From: Shewanella marina JCM 15074
Lineage (GTDB): Bacteria > Pseudomonadota > Gammaproteobacteria > Enterobacterales > Shewanellaceae
Direction of reading: 5' to 3'
NCBI RefSeq assembly: GCF_000614975.1
Contig: NZ_BALM01000037.1
Location: 1-35,715, forward strand
Length of the DNA: 35,715 bases
Positions 1-7,731 of this stretch are shown piece by piece. A program made the translations under genes and the position numbers. Within the stretch, counting starts at the first letter, position 1. Every line of letters begins with the position of its first letter. The notes below the pieces were generated by a model. The model made no database searches. It was not told where the DNA came from and saw nothing but the letters and a program-made list of their open reading frames with translations.

Positions 1-34
1 AAGCGAACATGGGAAATAAAGATTCCTCACGCAG

Positions 35-148
35 TGAGGCAACAATCCATGTGATAGTAGGGTGAAATCCAAGCGTTTACTAAGCGAAGCTTAGTGCTTG
101 AATTGAACGCGGAGAGCTTGCCTCGAAGCTGGCCATTGCTAAGCGCCT
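35..148. repeat. Structured intergenic repeat, copy 1
   Basis: This ~114-bp unit recurs at 305-417. Both copies share a block reading GTGATAGTAGGGTGA (51-65 here) and a nearly identical 3' half from AACGCGGAGAGCTTG to GCTGGCCATTGC and AAGCGCCT. The middle differs between copies but keeps a potential stem: GCGTT near 74 can pair with AACGC near 105. A conserved outer sequence with a variable loop suggests a dispersed structured repeat rather than a gene. No open frame spans it, so function is unknown. Confidence 0.7.
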
Positions 149-168
149 TTATGGTCGTTAACTATCTC

Positions 169-305
169 ATACCAATCTGTAAAATAAACTGATCATTCTA
201 AAAATTTATAATGACGATGTTCTTAAATGATATGCCTAGAGTCATTTAATTTAGACATATAGAGCGATATAATCATTCTGATCAGATATTTATTTAGATT
301 GGTAT
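169..305. mobile_element. MITE-like element with terminal inverted repeats
   Basis: The left end reads ATACCAATCTG and the right end reads AGATTGGTAT, its inverse. The similarity continues inward imperfectly: both ends carry a CTGATCA core about 20 bases in. The interior is AT-rich and has no coding capacity. Size, palindromic ends and lack of a transposase fit a miniature inverted-repeat element. The same ATACCAATCTGTAAAAT end recurs at 423, after the second copy of the structured repeat. No target-site duplication is obvious, so autonomous mobility is not shown. Confidence 0.5.
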
Positions 306-417
306 GAGGCAGCCATTCATGTGATAGTAGGGTGAGGCTGTTGCGTTTATCAAACGTAGTTTTATGCAGCAGGTAAACGCGGAGAGCTTGCTCGAAGCTG
401 GCCATTGCCAAGCGCCT
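305..417. repeat. Structured intergenic repeat, copy 2
   Basis: Second copy of the unit at 35-148, in the same orientation and 270 bp downstream. Here the central stem is better, GCGTTTA (343-349) facing TAAACGC (374-380), around a loop unrelated to that of copy 1. The 3' block differs from copy 1 by one missing C and one T/C change. It is followed within 6 bases by ATACCAATCTGTAAAAT, while in copy 1 the same sequence follows after about 20 bases. Confidence 0.7.
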
Positions 418-432
418 ATTTAATACCAATCT

Positions 433-697
433 GTAAAATTAATTAATCATATTTGCTCAACCTCTTGAGCACATTTGGGTGATGCGGCTACTAGACCCCA
501 CAAATTTATTTCATGCCATACAAACACTATCCACAATATTCTCATAATGTTTAAAATTATGATTTGTAAGATGATCATGTAAAACTAACTTGATTATATT
601 TGCCTAATTTCTCGAGTATTCCGAGTGATGCCGACGTGAGTGTTCACGAATTTATTTCAAATCAAACAAAAGCTATGGATAATATTGTTGCAGTAAT
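433..697. repeat. Degenerate tandem repeat, two ~120-bp units with 146-bp period
   Basis: Unit A begins at 433 and unit B at 579. Both start with GTAAAA and then share in order an ATATTTGC block, a CTTGAG/CTCGAG block, a GTGATGC block, an AATTTATTTCA block and an ACAATATT/ATAATATT block. Similarity is about 70% by eye. There are no long frames, so this looks like old decayed repeat DNA. Together with the upstream repeats it fills most of the gene-free region. From 700 to about 970 I see only AT-rich sequence without features. Confidence 0.55.
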
Positions 698-974
698 TAA
701 TGGTCGAAATTTCGATTGTTAAGACCTAACTTACTCCTCTATTTTCTATATAGTCACCTCTAAAAACGCTCGGAATATTAGCTATCCCATATTGGTATAT
801 GGGGGCAATTTAAGTACGAGATAAATGTTATATAGCCGCGAATATTCATGAATTTAGATGCCTTGAACTTAAATTTTTAGCAAGAATATTTATTGTTATC
901 TTTTTAAGTTAATGTTTTAAATGACTATTTTACTCCTGCCTTAAATTGAAATATTTCTGAAATATTTAAGTCAC

Positions 975-1003
975 TTGATTGTCATATTTGTCTGGCTTAA
1001 TAA
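975..1003 (+). promoter_or_regulatory. Candidate pstS promoter with weak Pho-box-like repeat
   Basis: TTGATT (975-980), a 17-base spacer and TAATAA (998-1003) form a sigma-70-like promoter 50 bases before pstS. Inside it TTGTCAT (979-985) and TTGTCTG (988-994) resemble PhoB half-sites. Their 9-base spacing differs from the usual 11, and their position right next to the -10 box is atypical. PhoB control of pst operons is established in related bacteria; binding here is only an inference. Confidence 0.3.
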
Positions 1004-1052
1004 CCCTCGTCAACAGTGATTGACTACTGAAATACTAACTTGGGTCATACAT

Positions 1053-1868
1053 ATGAAAAAATTTGTTGCGGGTAGTGTTATTTTGTTATCGATGTTTTCA
1101 TCTGCTGCGTTCGCTAAGGAAACAGTAACTTTATCAGGTTCAACCTCGGTTACTGGCGTGATGGAAGTCTTGGCAGAAACATATAGTAAGCAACATGATG
1201 TTGCCATCGAAGTTCAGGGAACTGGATCTTCAGCAGGCATTAAAGCGGCTAATAATGGTACGTCTATGTTCGGTATGGCTTCTCGTGAAGTTAAAGATGA
1301 TGAGAAGCGTGCTGATATTACGCTAACCACAATTGCACGAGATGGCATTGCGATTGCTGTTCATCAAAACAATCCTGTTAAATCATTAACCATGGAGCAA
1401 ATCACTGCTATTTATAAGGGTGAAATTAACAATTGGGCACAGGTTGGCGGCGCTAAAGGTCCAATCGTGTTGGTTACACGTGATACGGCCTCTGGTACTC
1501 GTGGTGCCTTTGAATCAATTCTAAAGTTAACTCGTAAAATTAATGGTATGAAAGTAAGTGCTATTAGCCAGCGAGCACAAGTTGGTAATGGTAATGGCAT
1601 GGTAAAAACCATGGTTGCTAATAACAAATATGCGATTGGTTATATCTCTTTAGGTTCTGTTGATGCTTCTGTTAGCGCATTAGCGGTTAATGGAGCAATG
1701 CCAACGACCGAGGCGATTAAGAGCGGTGAATACCCGATAGCTCGTCCATTTGTATTGCTTTATAACGAGCAAAAACTACCCGTAGCAGCCAAATCATTTA
1801 TTGATTGGGTTATGGCGCCAGCTGGACAGAAAGTTATTGAATCTAAAGGCTATGTTTCTGTTATTTAG
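1053..1868 (+). CDS. pstS: Phosphate ABC transporter periplasmic phosphate-binding protein PstS
   Basis: A 271-residue protein that captures phosphate in the periplasm and delivers it to the PstCA channel. Residues 1-21 are a clear signal peptide (MKK, hydrophobic core, AFA before KE). The mature protein begins with the family pattern SGSTSVTGVMEVLAETY and later has RDTASGTRGAFE, both phosphate-contacting segments in PstS proteins. A TTG lies in frame at 1020, but the ATG at 1053 is chosen because it places the signal peptide exactly at the N-terminus. The length fits the shorter bacterial PstS type. It heads a four-gene operon with the permease and ATPase genes immediately downstream. Phosphate-starvation control is likely by family but only weakly visible upstream. 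Confidence 0.95.
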   Translation: MKKFVAGSVILLSMFSSAAFAKETVTLSGSTSVTGVMEVLAETYSKQHDVAIEVQGTGSSAGIKAANNGTSMFGMASREVKDDEKRADITLTTIARDGIAIAVHQNNPVKSLTMEQITAIYKGEINNWAQVGGAKGPIVLVTRDTASGTRGAFESILKLTRKINGMKVSAISQRAQVGNGNGMVKTMVANNKYAIGYISLGSVDASVSALAVNGAMPTTEAIKSGEYPIARPFVLLYNEQKLPVAAKSFIDWVMAPAGQKVIESKGYVSVI

Positions 1869-1936
1869 GTCTTAGGTCAAGATTGATAATGGCTGTTACA
1901 TAGGTAGCAGCCTTTTATTACCTCAAAGGTATTAAT

Positions 1937-2854
1937 ATGAGTTCTACTTCAGCCATTCCTTCATCGGAAGTTGTTTCAAAAAAGGCTATGCAACGTTGTA
2001 AACGTCGTGACTTTGTTGAGCAAGCATTCCATCTGTTATTTATGCTTAGCGCCTTTATCGGTGTGCTATCTGTTATTACTATTGGTTTTTTCTTAGTAAC
2101 TGAAAGCATCGATGCTGTTGAATATGCAGGCATGAGTAATATTGTTTTTGGCTTAGAATGGTTACCTCCAGCATTATTTGGCATCGCGCCTATGATTGTT
2201 GGTTCGTTGGTTTCTACTGCGGTAGCGGTTGTGATTGGTGTCCCTATCGGTATTTTAACAGCCGTTTTTTTAGCTGAGATCGCACCCAAAGCCCTTGTTA
2301 ATGTATTAAGACCTGCAATTGAGTTATTGGCAGGCATTCCATCGGTTGTATATGGCTTTTTTGGCCTAGTGGTTATTGTGCCACTGATTGAGCAAGTATT
2401 TAATGTTCCCTCAGGTAGCACAATTTTAGCGGGTTCAATTGTTTTGGCGATTATGATTTTACCTACTGTGATTGTGGTATCTGAGACCTCTTTACGTGCC
2501 GTTCCTAAAACTTATAAGGAAGGGGCATTAGCACTTGGTGCTTCAAAAATTTACACCATTTTTAATGTGTTATTACCAGCCGCTCGCTCTGGTGTATTAA
2601 CCGGCGTGATTTTGGGTATTGCTCGTGCAGTAGGTGAAACTATGGCCATTATTATGGTGATGGGGAATGCCCCTGCAATGCCGGGTAGCATCTTAGAACC
2701 TGCACGTTCGTTAACGGCAAATATTGCACTTGAAATGTCTTATGCAACTGGAATTCACTCTAGTGCGCTATATGCAACTGGAGTGGTGTTATTGCTATTT
2801 GTGATGATGTTGAATGGCTTATTAATGTATATCAATCGTGAGAGGGTAAAATAA
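1937..2854 (+). CDS. pstC: Phosphate ABC transporter permease PstC
   Basis: A 305-residue inner-membrane protein forming half of the phosphate channel. About six hydrophobic helices are visible, starting near residue 35. The permease loop that contacts the ATPase is clear as EGALALGASKIYTIFNVLLP, followed by a helix with RAVGETMAI, typical of PstC. An AAAGG ribosome site lies about 8 bases before the ATG. The gene is 68 bases after pstS, and its stop codon overlaps the pstA start by one base (TAATG), which suggests translational coupling of the two permease subunits. Confidence 0.95.
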   Translation: MSSTSAIPSSEVVSKKAMQRCKRRDFVEQAFHLLFMLSAFIGVLSVITIGFFLVTESIDAVEYAGMSNIVFGLEWLPPALFGIAPMIVGSLVSTAVAVVIGVPIGILTAVFLAEIAPKALVNVLRPAIELLAGIPSVVYGFFGLVVIVPLIEQVFNVPSGSTILAGSIVLAIMILPTVIVVSETSLRAVPKTYKEGALALGASKIYTIFNVLLPAARSGVLTGVILGIARAVGETMAIIMVMGNAPAMPGSILEPARSLTANIALEMSYATGIHSSALYATGVVLLLFVMMLNGLLMYINRERVK

Positions 2855-3699
2855 TGCTGTCACGTAATCAGAAAGATTTAGTGCTTAATGGCTTAATTTG
2901 GTTATCTGCTATTTTTACCGTGTTCTTCTTATTGTGGATTGTGTTCTATATCGTAAGTAATGGTATTGCTTATGTTGATTGGGCATTTATTACCGATAAC
3001 TATAGCCGTACTGGTGATGAAGTTGGTATTTGGCCTATGATTGTTTCTACTATTTATATGGTGGCTTTATCGTTAGCTATTGCGGCACCTATTGGGGTTA
3101 TGACCGCCATTTATTTAACTGAATACGCTAAGGCGGGGAGTGCTTTAGTTAAGGTTATCCGTTTTTGTACTGAATCGTTAGCGGGTATTCCATCGATTAT
3201 TTATGGTTTATTTGGCTTAACTTTCTTTGTTGGTGTGCTGGGGCTTGGTTTCTCTATCTTAGCGGGCGCGTTAACTTTAGCTATTTTGATTTTACCCGTC
3301 ATTATCCGAACTTCAGAGGAAGCAATAATTGCAGTACCACTGGCTTACCGTGAAGCATCTTATGGATTAGGCGCATCTCGGTTATATACCATTGTGCGTT
3401 TGATTTTGCCTGCGGCAATGCCGGGTATTGCCACTGCTTTAGTATTATCTATCGGGCGAATTATTGGTGAGTCAGCTCCTGTATTTCTAACTGCAGGTAT
3501 GGTGGCTTCTATTCCTGGTTCTATTTTCGATTCTGGACGTACATTAACGGTACATCTTTATATGCTAACGACTGAGTTATATACCCAACATGATTGGAAT
3601 ATGGCTTTCGCTACGGCAACCGTGCTGATTGTTTTGGTGTTAATGATTAATTTAATAACTAAATTAATCTCAAGCCGCTTTAATAAAGCAAGTTACTAA
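2854..3699 (+). CDS. pstA: Phosphate ABC transporter permease PstA
   Basis: A 281-residue inner-membrane permease that pairs with PstC. It has six predicted hydrophobic segments, the ATPase-contact loop REASYGLGASRLYTIVRLIL and the following IGRIIGESAPVFLTAG segment characteristic of PstA. The ATG shares its A with the pstC stop codon. Length and layout match the family. It is followed 36 bases later by pstB. Nothing unusual is seen. Confidence 0.95.
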   Translation: MLSRNQKDLVLNGLIWLSAIFTVFFLLWIVFYIVSNGIAYVDWAFITDNYSRTGDEVGIWPMIVSTIYMVALSLAIAAPIGVMTAIYLTEYAKAGSALVKVIRFCTESLAGIPSIIYGLFGLTFFVGVLGLGFSILAGALTLAILILPVIIRTSEEAIIAVPLAYREASYGLGASRLYTIVRLILPAAMPGIATALVLSIGRIIGESAPVFLTAGMVASIPGSIFDSGRTLTVHLYMLTTELYTQHDWNMAFATATVLIVLVLMINLITKLISSRFNKASY

Positions 3700-3735
3700 T
3701 TTAATCGATATTTACAGCATTAATTGAGAAATTGT

Positions 3736-4485
3736 ATGAATACATTTGATATTAAAAATTTAGATCTGTTTTATGGTGATAACCACGCTTTAAAATCGAT
3801 TAATTTAGCTATTCCACATAAGCAAGTGACAGCGTTTATTGGGCCATCTGGTTGTGGCAAATCAACGTTATTACGTACCCTTAATCGTATGAATGATCTC
3901 ATTGCTGGGGTAACGATTAAAGGTTCCGTTAAGTTTGATGATGCAGATATTTATGCTGATGTCGATGTACGTAAACTGAGAACTCGTTGCGGAATGGTAT
4001 TTCAAAAGCCTAATCCATTTCCGATGAGCATATGGGAAAATGTAGCATTTGGTCAAAAAGCTCAAGGGTTAACTGATAAAAAGCAATTAGATGCTATTGT
4101 AGAAGAAGCGCTGCGCAGTGCAGCATTATGGGATGAAGTGAAAGACCGCTTACATACCCATGCTTTTGGATTATCTGGTGGCCAGCAGCAACGTTTATGT
4201 ATTGCGCGTACCATTGCCATGAAACCTGATGTGATTTTAATGGATGAACCAACGTCGGCACTTGATCCTATTGCCACAGCCAAAATTGAATCGTTAATGG
4301 AGAACTTACGTAAAGAGTTTACCGTTGTGATTGTGACTCACTCTATGAGTCAGGCCAAGCGAATTGCTGATAAGACGGCCTTTTTCTTAATGGGTGAGCT
4401 TATTGAACATGGAGAGACCCAGCAGATATTTAATGAACCTAATGATAGCCGTACCCGTGGTTATATTTCGGGTGATTTTGGCTAG
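3736..4485 (+). CDS. pstB: Phosphate ABC transporter ATPase PstB
   Basis: A 249-residue cytoplasmic ATPase that powers the PstCA channel. Walker A is GPSGCGKST at residues 36-44, the signature is LSGGQQQRLCIART, and Walker B is VILMDEPTSALD, followed by the switch histidine in VTHSMSQA. PstB-specific features include FQKPNPFPMSIWENV. A TTG lies in frame at 3724, but the ATG at 3736 gives the usual N-terminus (MNTFDIKNL) and has GAGA upstream. In many enterobacteria phoU follows directly; here a tRNA-Trp unit does, so the operon ends at pstB. No clear terminator is seen before the tRNA promoter. Confidence 0.96.
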   Translation: MNTFDIKNLDLFYGDNHALKSINLAIPHKQVTAFIGPSGCGKSTLLRTLNRMNDLIAGVTIKGSVKFDDADIYADVDVRKLRTRCGMVFQKPNPFPMSIWENVAFGQKAQGLTDKKQLDAIVEEALRSAALWDEVKDRLHTHAFGLSGGQQQRLCIARTIAMKPDVILMDEPTSALDPIATAKIESLMENLRKEFTVVIVTHSMSQAKRIADKTAFFLMGELIEHGETQQIFNEPNDSRTRGYISGDFG

Positions 4486-4562
4486 AAGTGCTGTGATTTT
4501 AGGCGACCTTTATATAACTTGTTTGAAAAAAACGCATTTGCATCGTTTTCATAAAAAAGTAC

Positions 4563-4591
4563 TTTACCTTTAGTGATGACTTAAGCATAAT
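4563..4591 (+). promoter_or_regulatory. Promoter of tRNA-Trp copy 1
   Basis: TTTACC (4563-4568), a 17-base spacer and CATAAT (4586-4591), 13 bases before the tRNA. The same two hexamers with the same spacing precede the second tRNA-Trp, although the sequence between them differs, so these are likely the functional boxes. Confidence 0.65.
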
Positions 4592-4604
4592 TCGTTTCGT
4601 CAAC

Positions 4605-4681
4605 AGGGGTGTAGCTCCAATTGGTAGAGCGGCGGTCTCCAAAACCGCATGTTGTGAGTTCGAGTCTCCCCACCCCTGCCA
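4605..4681 (+). tRNA. tRNA-Trp (anticodon CCA), copy 1
   Basis: A complete 77-base tRNA including the encoded 3' CCA. The acceptor stem is AGGGGTG with CACCCCT, G is the discriminator, and the anticodon loop CTCCAAA sits on a GCGGT/ACCGC stem. The T arm has GTTCGAGTC. It is identical to the copy at 5281-5357. It has its own promoter and a strong terminator, so it is a separate transcription unit rather than part of the pst operon. Confidence 0.97.
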
Positions 4682-4688
4682 AATTTAG

Positions 4689-4719
4689 AAAAGGCCGTTC
4701 AGTAATGAACGGCCTTTTT
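4689..4719 (+). terminator. Rho-independent terminator of tRNA-Trp copy 1
   Basis: A 13-bp stem AAAAGGCCGTTCA / TGAACGGCCTTTT with a GTAA loop and a run of T, beginning 7 bases after the tRNA. Confidence 0.9.
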
Positions 4720-4827
4720 GCCATCTGTCATTTTTAACTTACAACAATTGTCATACAACGCCACTGTCTTTCTATTTTATGCTCGATATACACTGTTTCT
4801 TTATCGAGTAGTGAAAGGTCGTAGTTA

Positions 4828-5190
4828 ATGGAAAATATTCAATTTAATGTGGGGAATCTTACTTTTACTTATAGGCTAACGCCTGAGCAACGAAAGTTAG
4901 CTCTACTAACTGATGTGGCTGAAATCGCCATTGAACAGTGGCCGAGATTTTCTGAGACTCTTACCGAGGCCATTCATGCCGCTATTCCTGATTCACGCAA
5001 AATACCGACTCAAAAACAGATCCGTTATGTACAAACCATTGCTAAAGATCTTAATTTGACCCTGCCTGATAATTATCAGGATAGTGCGTTAGTGTGTGTT
5101 GAGTTTTTTGTTGAACATAAACCTAAACATGATAGGTTATTAGCGGTATACAACAATATTGCTGGTAACTTACTGAGTAATACGAATTAG
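4828..5190 (+). CDS. Uncharacterised 120-residue protein between duplicated tRNA-Trp genes
   Basis: Not recognised. The 120 residues are soluble, without signal peptide or membrane segment. The N-terminal half has a short beta-rich stretch followed by an amphipathic helix. Residues ~59-93 contain IPTQKQIRYVQTIAKDLN and then LTLPDNYQDSALVCVEFF, a TxKQ-x-x-Y-helix-LP pattern that resembles small helical modules seen at the ends of some phage and DNA-metabolism proteins. That resemblance is a recollection, not a search result. Codon use looks like that of its neighbours. A GAAAGG site lies about 12 bases before the ATG. It sits between two identical tRNA-Trp units and could be deleted with one of them by recombination. 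Function unknown. Confidence 0.75.
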   Translation: MENIQFNVGNLTFTYRLTPEQRKLALLTDVAEIAIEQWPRFSETLTEAIHAAIPDSRKIPTQKQIRYVQTIAKDLNLTLPDNYQDSALVCVEFFVEHKPKHDRLLAVYNNIAGNLLSNTN

Positions 5191-5238
5191 CATATTGATG
5201 ATTTTAAAGGCAGTTAGCAGGGGAATACTAAAATATGC

Positions 5239-5267
5239 TTTACCTTTGTCGTGGTTTTTTGCATAAT
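5239..5267 (+). promoter_or_regulatory. Promoter of tRNA-Trp copy 2
   Basis: TTTACC (5239-5244), a 17-base spacer and CATAAT (5262-5267), matching the copy 1 promoter boxes exactly while the spacer sequence differs. It lies between the end of the 120-residue gene and the tRNA. Confidence 0.65.
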
Positions 5268-5280
5268 GCAACCACTCAAC

Positions 5281-5357
5281 AGGGGTGTAGCTCCAATTGG
5301 TAGAGCGGCGGTCTCCAAAACCGCATGTTGTGAGTTCGAGTCTCCCCACCCCTGCCA
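5281..5357 (+). tRNA. tRNA-Trp (anticodon CCA), copy 2
   Basis: Identical over all 77 bases to copy 1 at 4605-4681, with CCA encoded. The identity extends from about 4 bases upstream through the terminator with a single difference (T/C in the terminator loop region), making a ~120-bp direct repeat at a 676-bp distance. Confidence 0.97.
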
Positions 5358-5364
5358 AATTTAG

Positions 5365-5395
5365 AAAAGGCCGTTCAGCAATGAACGGCCTTTTT
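5365..5395 (+). terminator. Rho-independent terminator of tRNA-Trp copy 2
   Basis: The same 13-bp stem AAAAGGCCGTTCA / TGAACGGCCTTTT as copy 1 with loop GCAA instead of GTAA, then a T run. Confidence 0.9.
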
Positions 5396-5550
5396 GCTTT
5401 TTGTCATTTCATTGTTAATTATACTAATTTAGCGATAACTTAATTCTATACTGATACTATTATCTCGCTCACAAAATCTAGCGTAAACCGTTCAAATAAA
5501 TCAATTGCATGTAATACTCCGCGCAATTTTAATAATGTTGATGTGTTGTC

Positions 5551-6915
5551 ATGCTAGAGATTAAATTTGGAATTTTAGGCCAGTATTTCCATTGCCCACA
5601 AAAAGGTGACTTTGAGTATGCTGCGCAAGCGCTGGTTATGGTTGATCAGCAAGGTGTTATTGCCGCTGTATTACATCCACAAGATGAACAATATGCTTAT
5701 AATATTGAATCACTCCGCGCGAGTAGCAAGCTAGTTGAACTGACTTCAGCTCAGTATTTGATGCCTGGCATGGTGGATCTTCATGTGCATGCGCCGCAGT
5801 TCCCCCAAGCTGGTAAAGGTTTAGATTTGCCTTTATACGATTGGTTGCAAGATTATACCTTCCCATTAGAAGCTAAATTTGCAGACTTAGATTTTGCGAA
5901 ACAGGTTTATCCGCGGTTGGTTAACTCATTATTAGCCAATGGCACTACCAGCGCGGTTTACTTTGCCACTATTCATGCTGAAAGTTCACTTGAATTAGCG
6001 CGTGAATGTCTCAAACAAGGTCAAAGAGCCTTTGTTGGTAAAGTTAATATGGATGAGCCAACGCAATGCCCACCATTTTATATTGAGTCATCAACAGAAC
6101 AAGCATTGCAGCAAACTGAGCAGTTTATTCAACAAGTAATCGCGCTTGATGGTAATCAACAACAACTTGTTTCACCTGTGATTACGCCACGGTTTGTACC
6201 AAGTTGTACTGTAGAAATGCTGCAAGGTTTAGGGCAACTAACACAGCAGTATCAGTGTCATGTGCAAACACATTGTTCCGAGAGTGATTGGGCTAGAGAT
6301 TATAGTCAGCAGCATTATGGTAAAACAGATGTGGCGCTTTATCATGATTTTGGTTTGATGACCCGTAAGACAATTTTGGCGCACTCTATCTTTTTAACTC
6401 CCGATGATTGTGAAGTGATAAAACACACTGGAGCCAGTATTGCCCATTGTCCGCTATCGAATATGTATTTTGCCAATGCAGCGATGCAAACTCGCGAGAT
6501 ACTCGATAATGATCTGCATTGTGGTCTAGGCAGTGATATTGCTGGTGCACCTATTCCATCCATATTTCATACTTGTTTAGATGCCGTCAGCCATTCACGA
6601 GTTCGTGAAGATGGCACGTCTACTTATATTGCTGCAGCTGAACGTGGTGAAGCCGGTAAGCGTATTTCATTTATAGAAGCTTATTGGTTAGCTACGGTAG
6701 GTGGTGGTATTGCGATTGATGCCAAGGTAGGGTTATTCCAAACTGGATATGAATTTGATGCATTAATTATCGATACTGATATTGATGATAGTAATATCTA
6801 CATTGTTGATGAGATGGATTCAGCTAAAGATAAGCTAGAGAAAATTATCTGTTTAAACAATCGCCAAAATATCCGTAAAGTATGGGTTAAAGGCCAACAG
6901 GTGATCAATAAGTAA
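5551..6915 (+). CDS. guaD: Guanine deaminase
   Basis: A 454-residue cytoplasmic zinc amidohydrolase that converts guanine to xanthine and ammonia. The metal-binding start of the barrel is MPGMVDLHVHAPQFPQAG with His78 and His80. Further ligands or catalytic residues are His241 in QTHCSE, His278 in LAHSIFL and Asp329 in GLGSDIAGAP. The segment GLDLPLYDWLQDYTFPLE is typical of guanine deaminases rather than other amidohydrolases. Length matches the family (~440-455). The ATG at 5551 has only a poor ribosome site, but no better start lies near it. Its product feeds the xanthine dehydrogenase encoded downstream, although an 816-bp gap separates them, so they are probably not one transcript. Confidence 0.93.
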   Translation: MLEIKFGILGQYFHCPQKGDFEYAAQALVMVDQQGVIAAVLHPQDEQYAYNIESLRASSKLVELTSAQYLMPGMVDLHVHAPQFPQAGKGLDLPLYDWLQDYTFPLEAKFADLDFAKQVYPRLVNSLLANGTTSAVYFATIHAESSLELARECLKQGQRAFVGKVNMDEPTQCPPFYIESSTEQALQQTEQFIQQVIALDGNQQQLVSPVITPRFVPSCTVEMLQGLGQLTQQYQCHVQTHCSESDWARDYSQQHYGKTDVALYHDFGLMTRKTILAHSIFLTPDDCEVIKHTGASIAHCPLSNMYFANAAMQTREILDNDLHCGLGSDIAGAPIPSIFHTCLDAVSHSRVREDGTSTYIAAAERGEAGKRISFIEAYWLATVGGGIAIDAKVGLFQTGYEFDALIIDTDIDDSNIYIVDEMDSAKDKLEKIICLNNRQNIRKVWVKGQQVINK

Positions 6916-6922
6916 TGGAGAT

Positions 6923-6964
6923 AAATGCACTAGTCTTTATTTATTGGGGAGATTAGTGCATTTT
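6923..6964 (+). terminator. Terminator-like hairpin after guaD
   Basis: AAATGCACTAGTC (6923-6935) and GATTAGTGCATTT (6951-6963) form a 13-position stem with one mismatch and a 15-base loop, ending in four T. It lies 8 bases after the guaD stop. Confidence 0.6.
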
Positions 6965-7731
6965 ACAAATAATAATTATTACTATTTGTAACTTAATAAT
7001 ATTGGAACCATTATTATTGATCAAAATTCTTATTAGTATTTATTCATTTTAATCATTATTTGAGTTTTTATCGAATTGATAAGGTTAATTTTAATTTTTA
7101 TGAATTAACTTGATAGTAATTTATTACGATATTAATAGGTAAGCTTAATCAGGTTTAATGGGTATAAATAGATAAGCTAATAACAAGTATGACTCATTTG
7201 AGCAACTAATTATGTCTATTCGCACTAAACTGGTGTGAAAAAAATTAACAGCAAACATTATCATTTTTGATAGCAACTAGTTAATATCAGATACTAAATT
7301 ATTGTTTAATATATTTAATAATATTGAACATGCTAAATTTGAAGTAAACCTATTGATTAAAGGCTCTGTTAGTAGAAATATTAATTTCGAATGATTAAAT
7401 TTAGTATTTCTGTGTCTAAAAATACGAGTAACAGCATAAGATGCTTTCTAGAATCCTGATTCACTATGATAGAAATCTATCAAAGTGATATTAGCGAAAT
7501 ATTGTTTATTTTTATATTTATCAAAAATCACTCTAAGACTTTATGTTTAGTAGTAATTGCTTTTTTAGAGTGAACCTTTATATCTTATTTTTTTATTAAA
7601 AATAAAAGCATTTATCACAAAATTAATACTAAAATTCTAATTTATAAAAATCTGGCCTATATAGTGCTTTAACTCCATTTATACCAAAACAACTTTTTAA
7701 TAATTACCGACACAATAATTAGAGGTATTAA
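6965..7731. other. AT-rich intergenic region upstream of xanthine dehydrogenase
   Basis: About 770 bases without a supported gene and more AT-rich than its surroundings. Two things are visible. An ATG at 7212 opens MSIRTKLV and stops at once, followed in frame by fragments that could be remains of a longer protein. A perfect 9-bp inverted repeat, TCACTCTAA (7528-7536) and TTAGAGTGA (7565-7573), lies about 160 bases before the xanthine dehydrogenase start and could be a terminator or an operator. I found no purine riboswitch pattern. Confidence 0.5.

Noticed and set aside
223..429. Minus-strand frame of 68 codons across the structured repeat
   Set aside because: It runs through the repeat and the MITE-like element, has no ribosome site and no counterpart frame in repeat copy 1.
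1..1000. CRISPR array or integron-like attC sites
   Set aside because: The repeats are long, few and irregularly spaced, with no short direct repeats and unique spacers and no integrase or cas gene in the window.
7400..7731. Purine riboswitch upstream of xanthine dehydrogenase
   Set aside because: The conserved core and three-way junction of purine riboswitches are not present; only a simple inverted repeat is seen.
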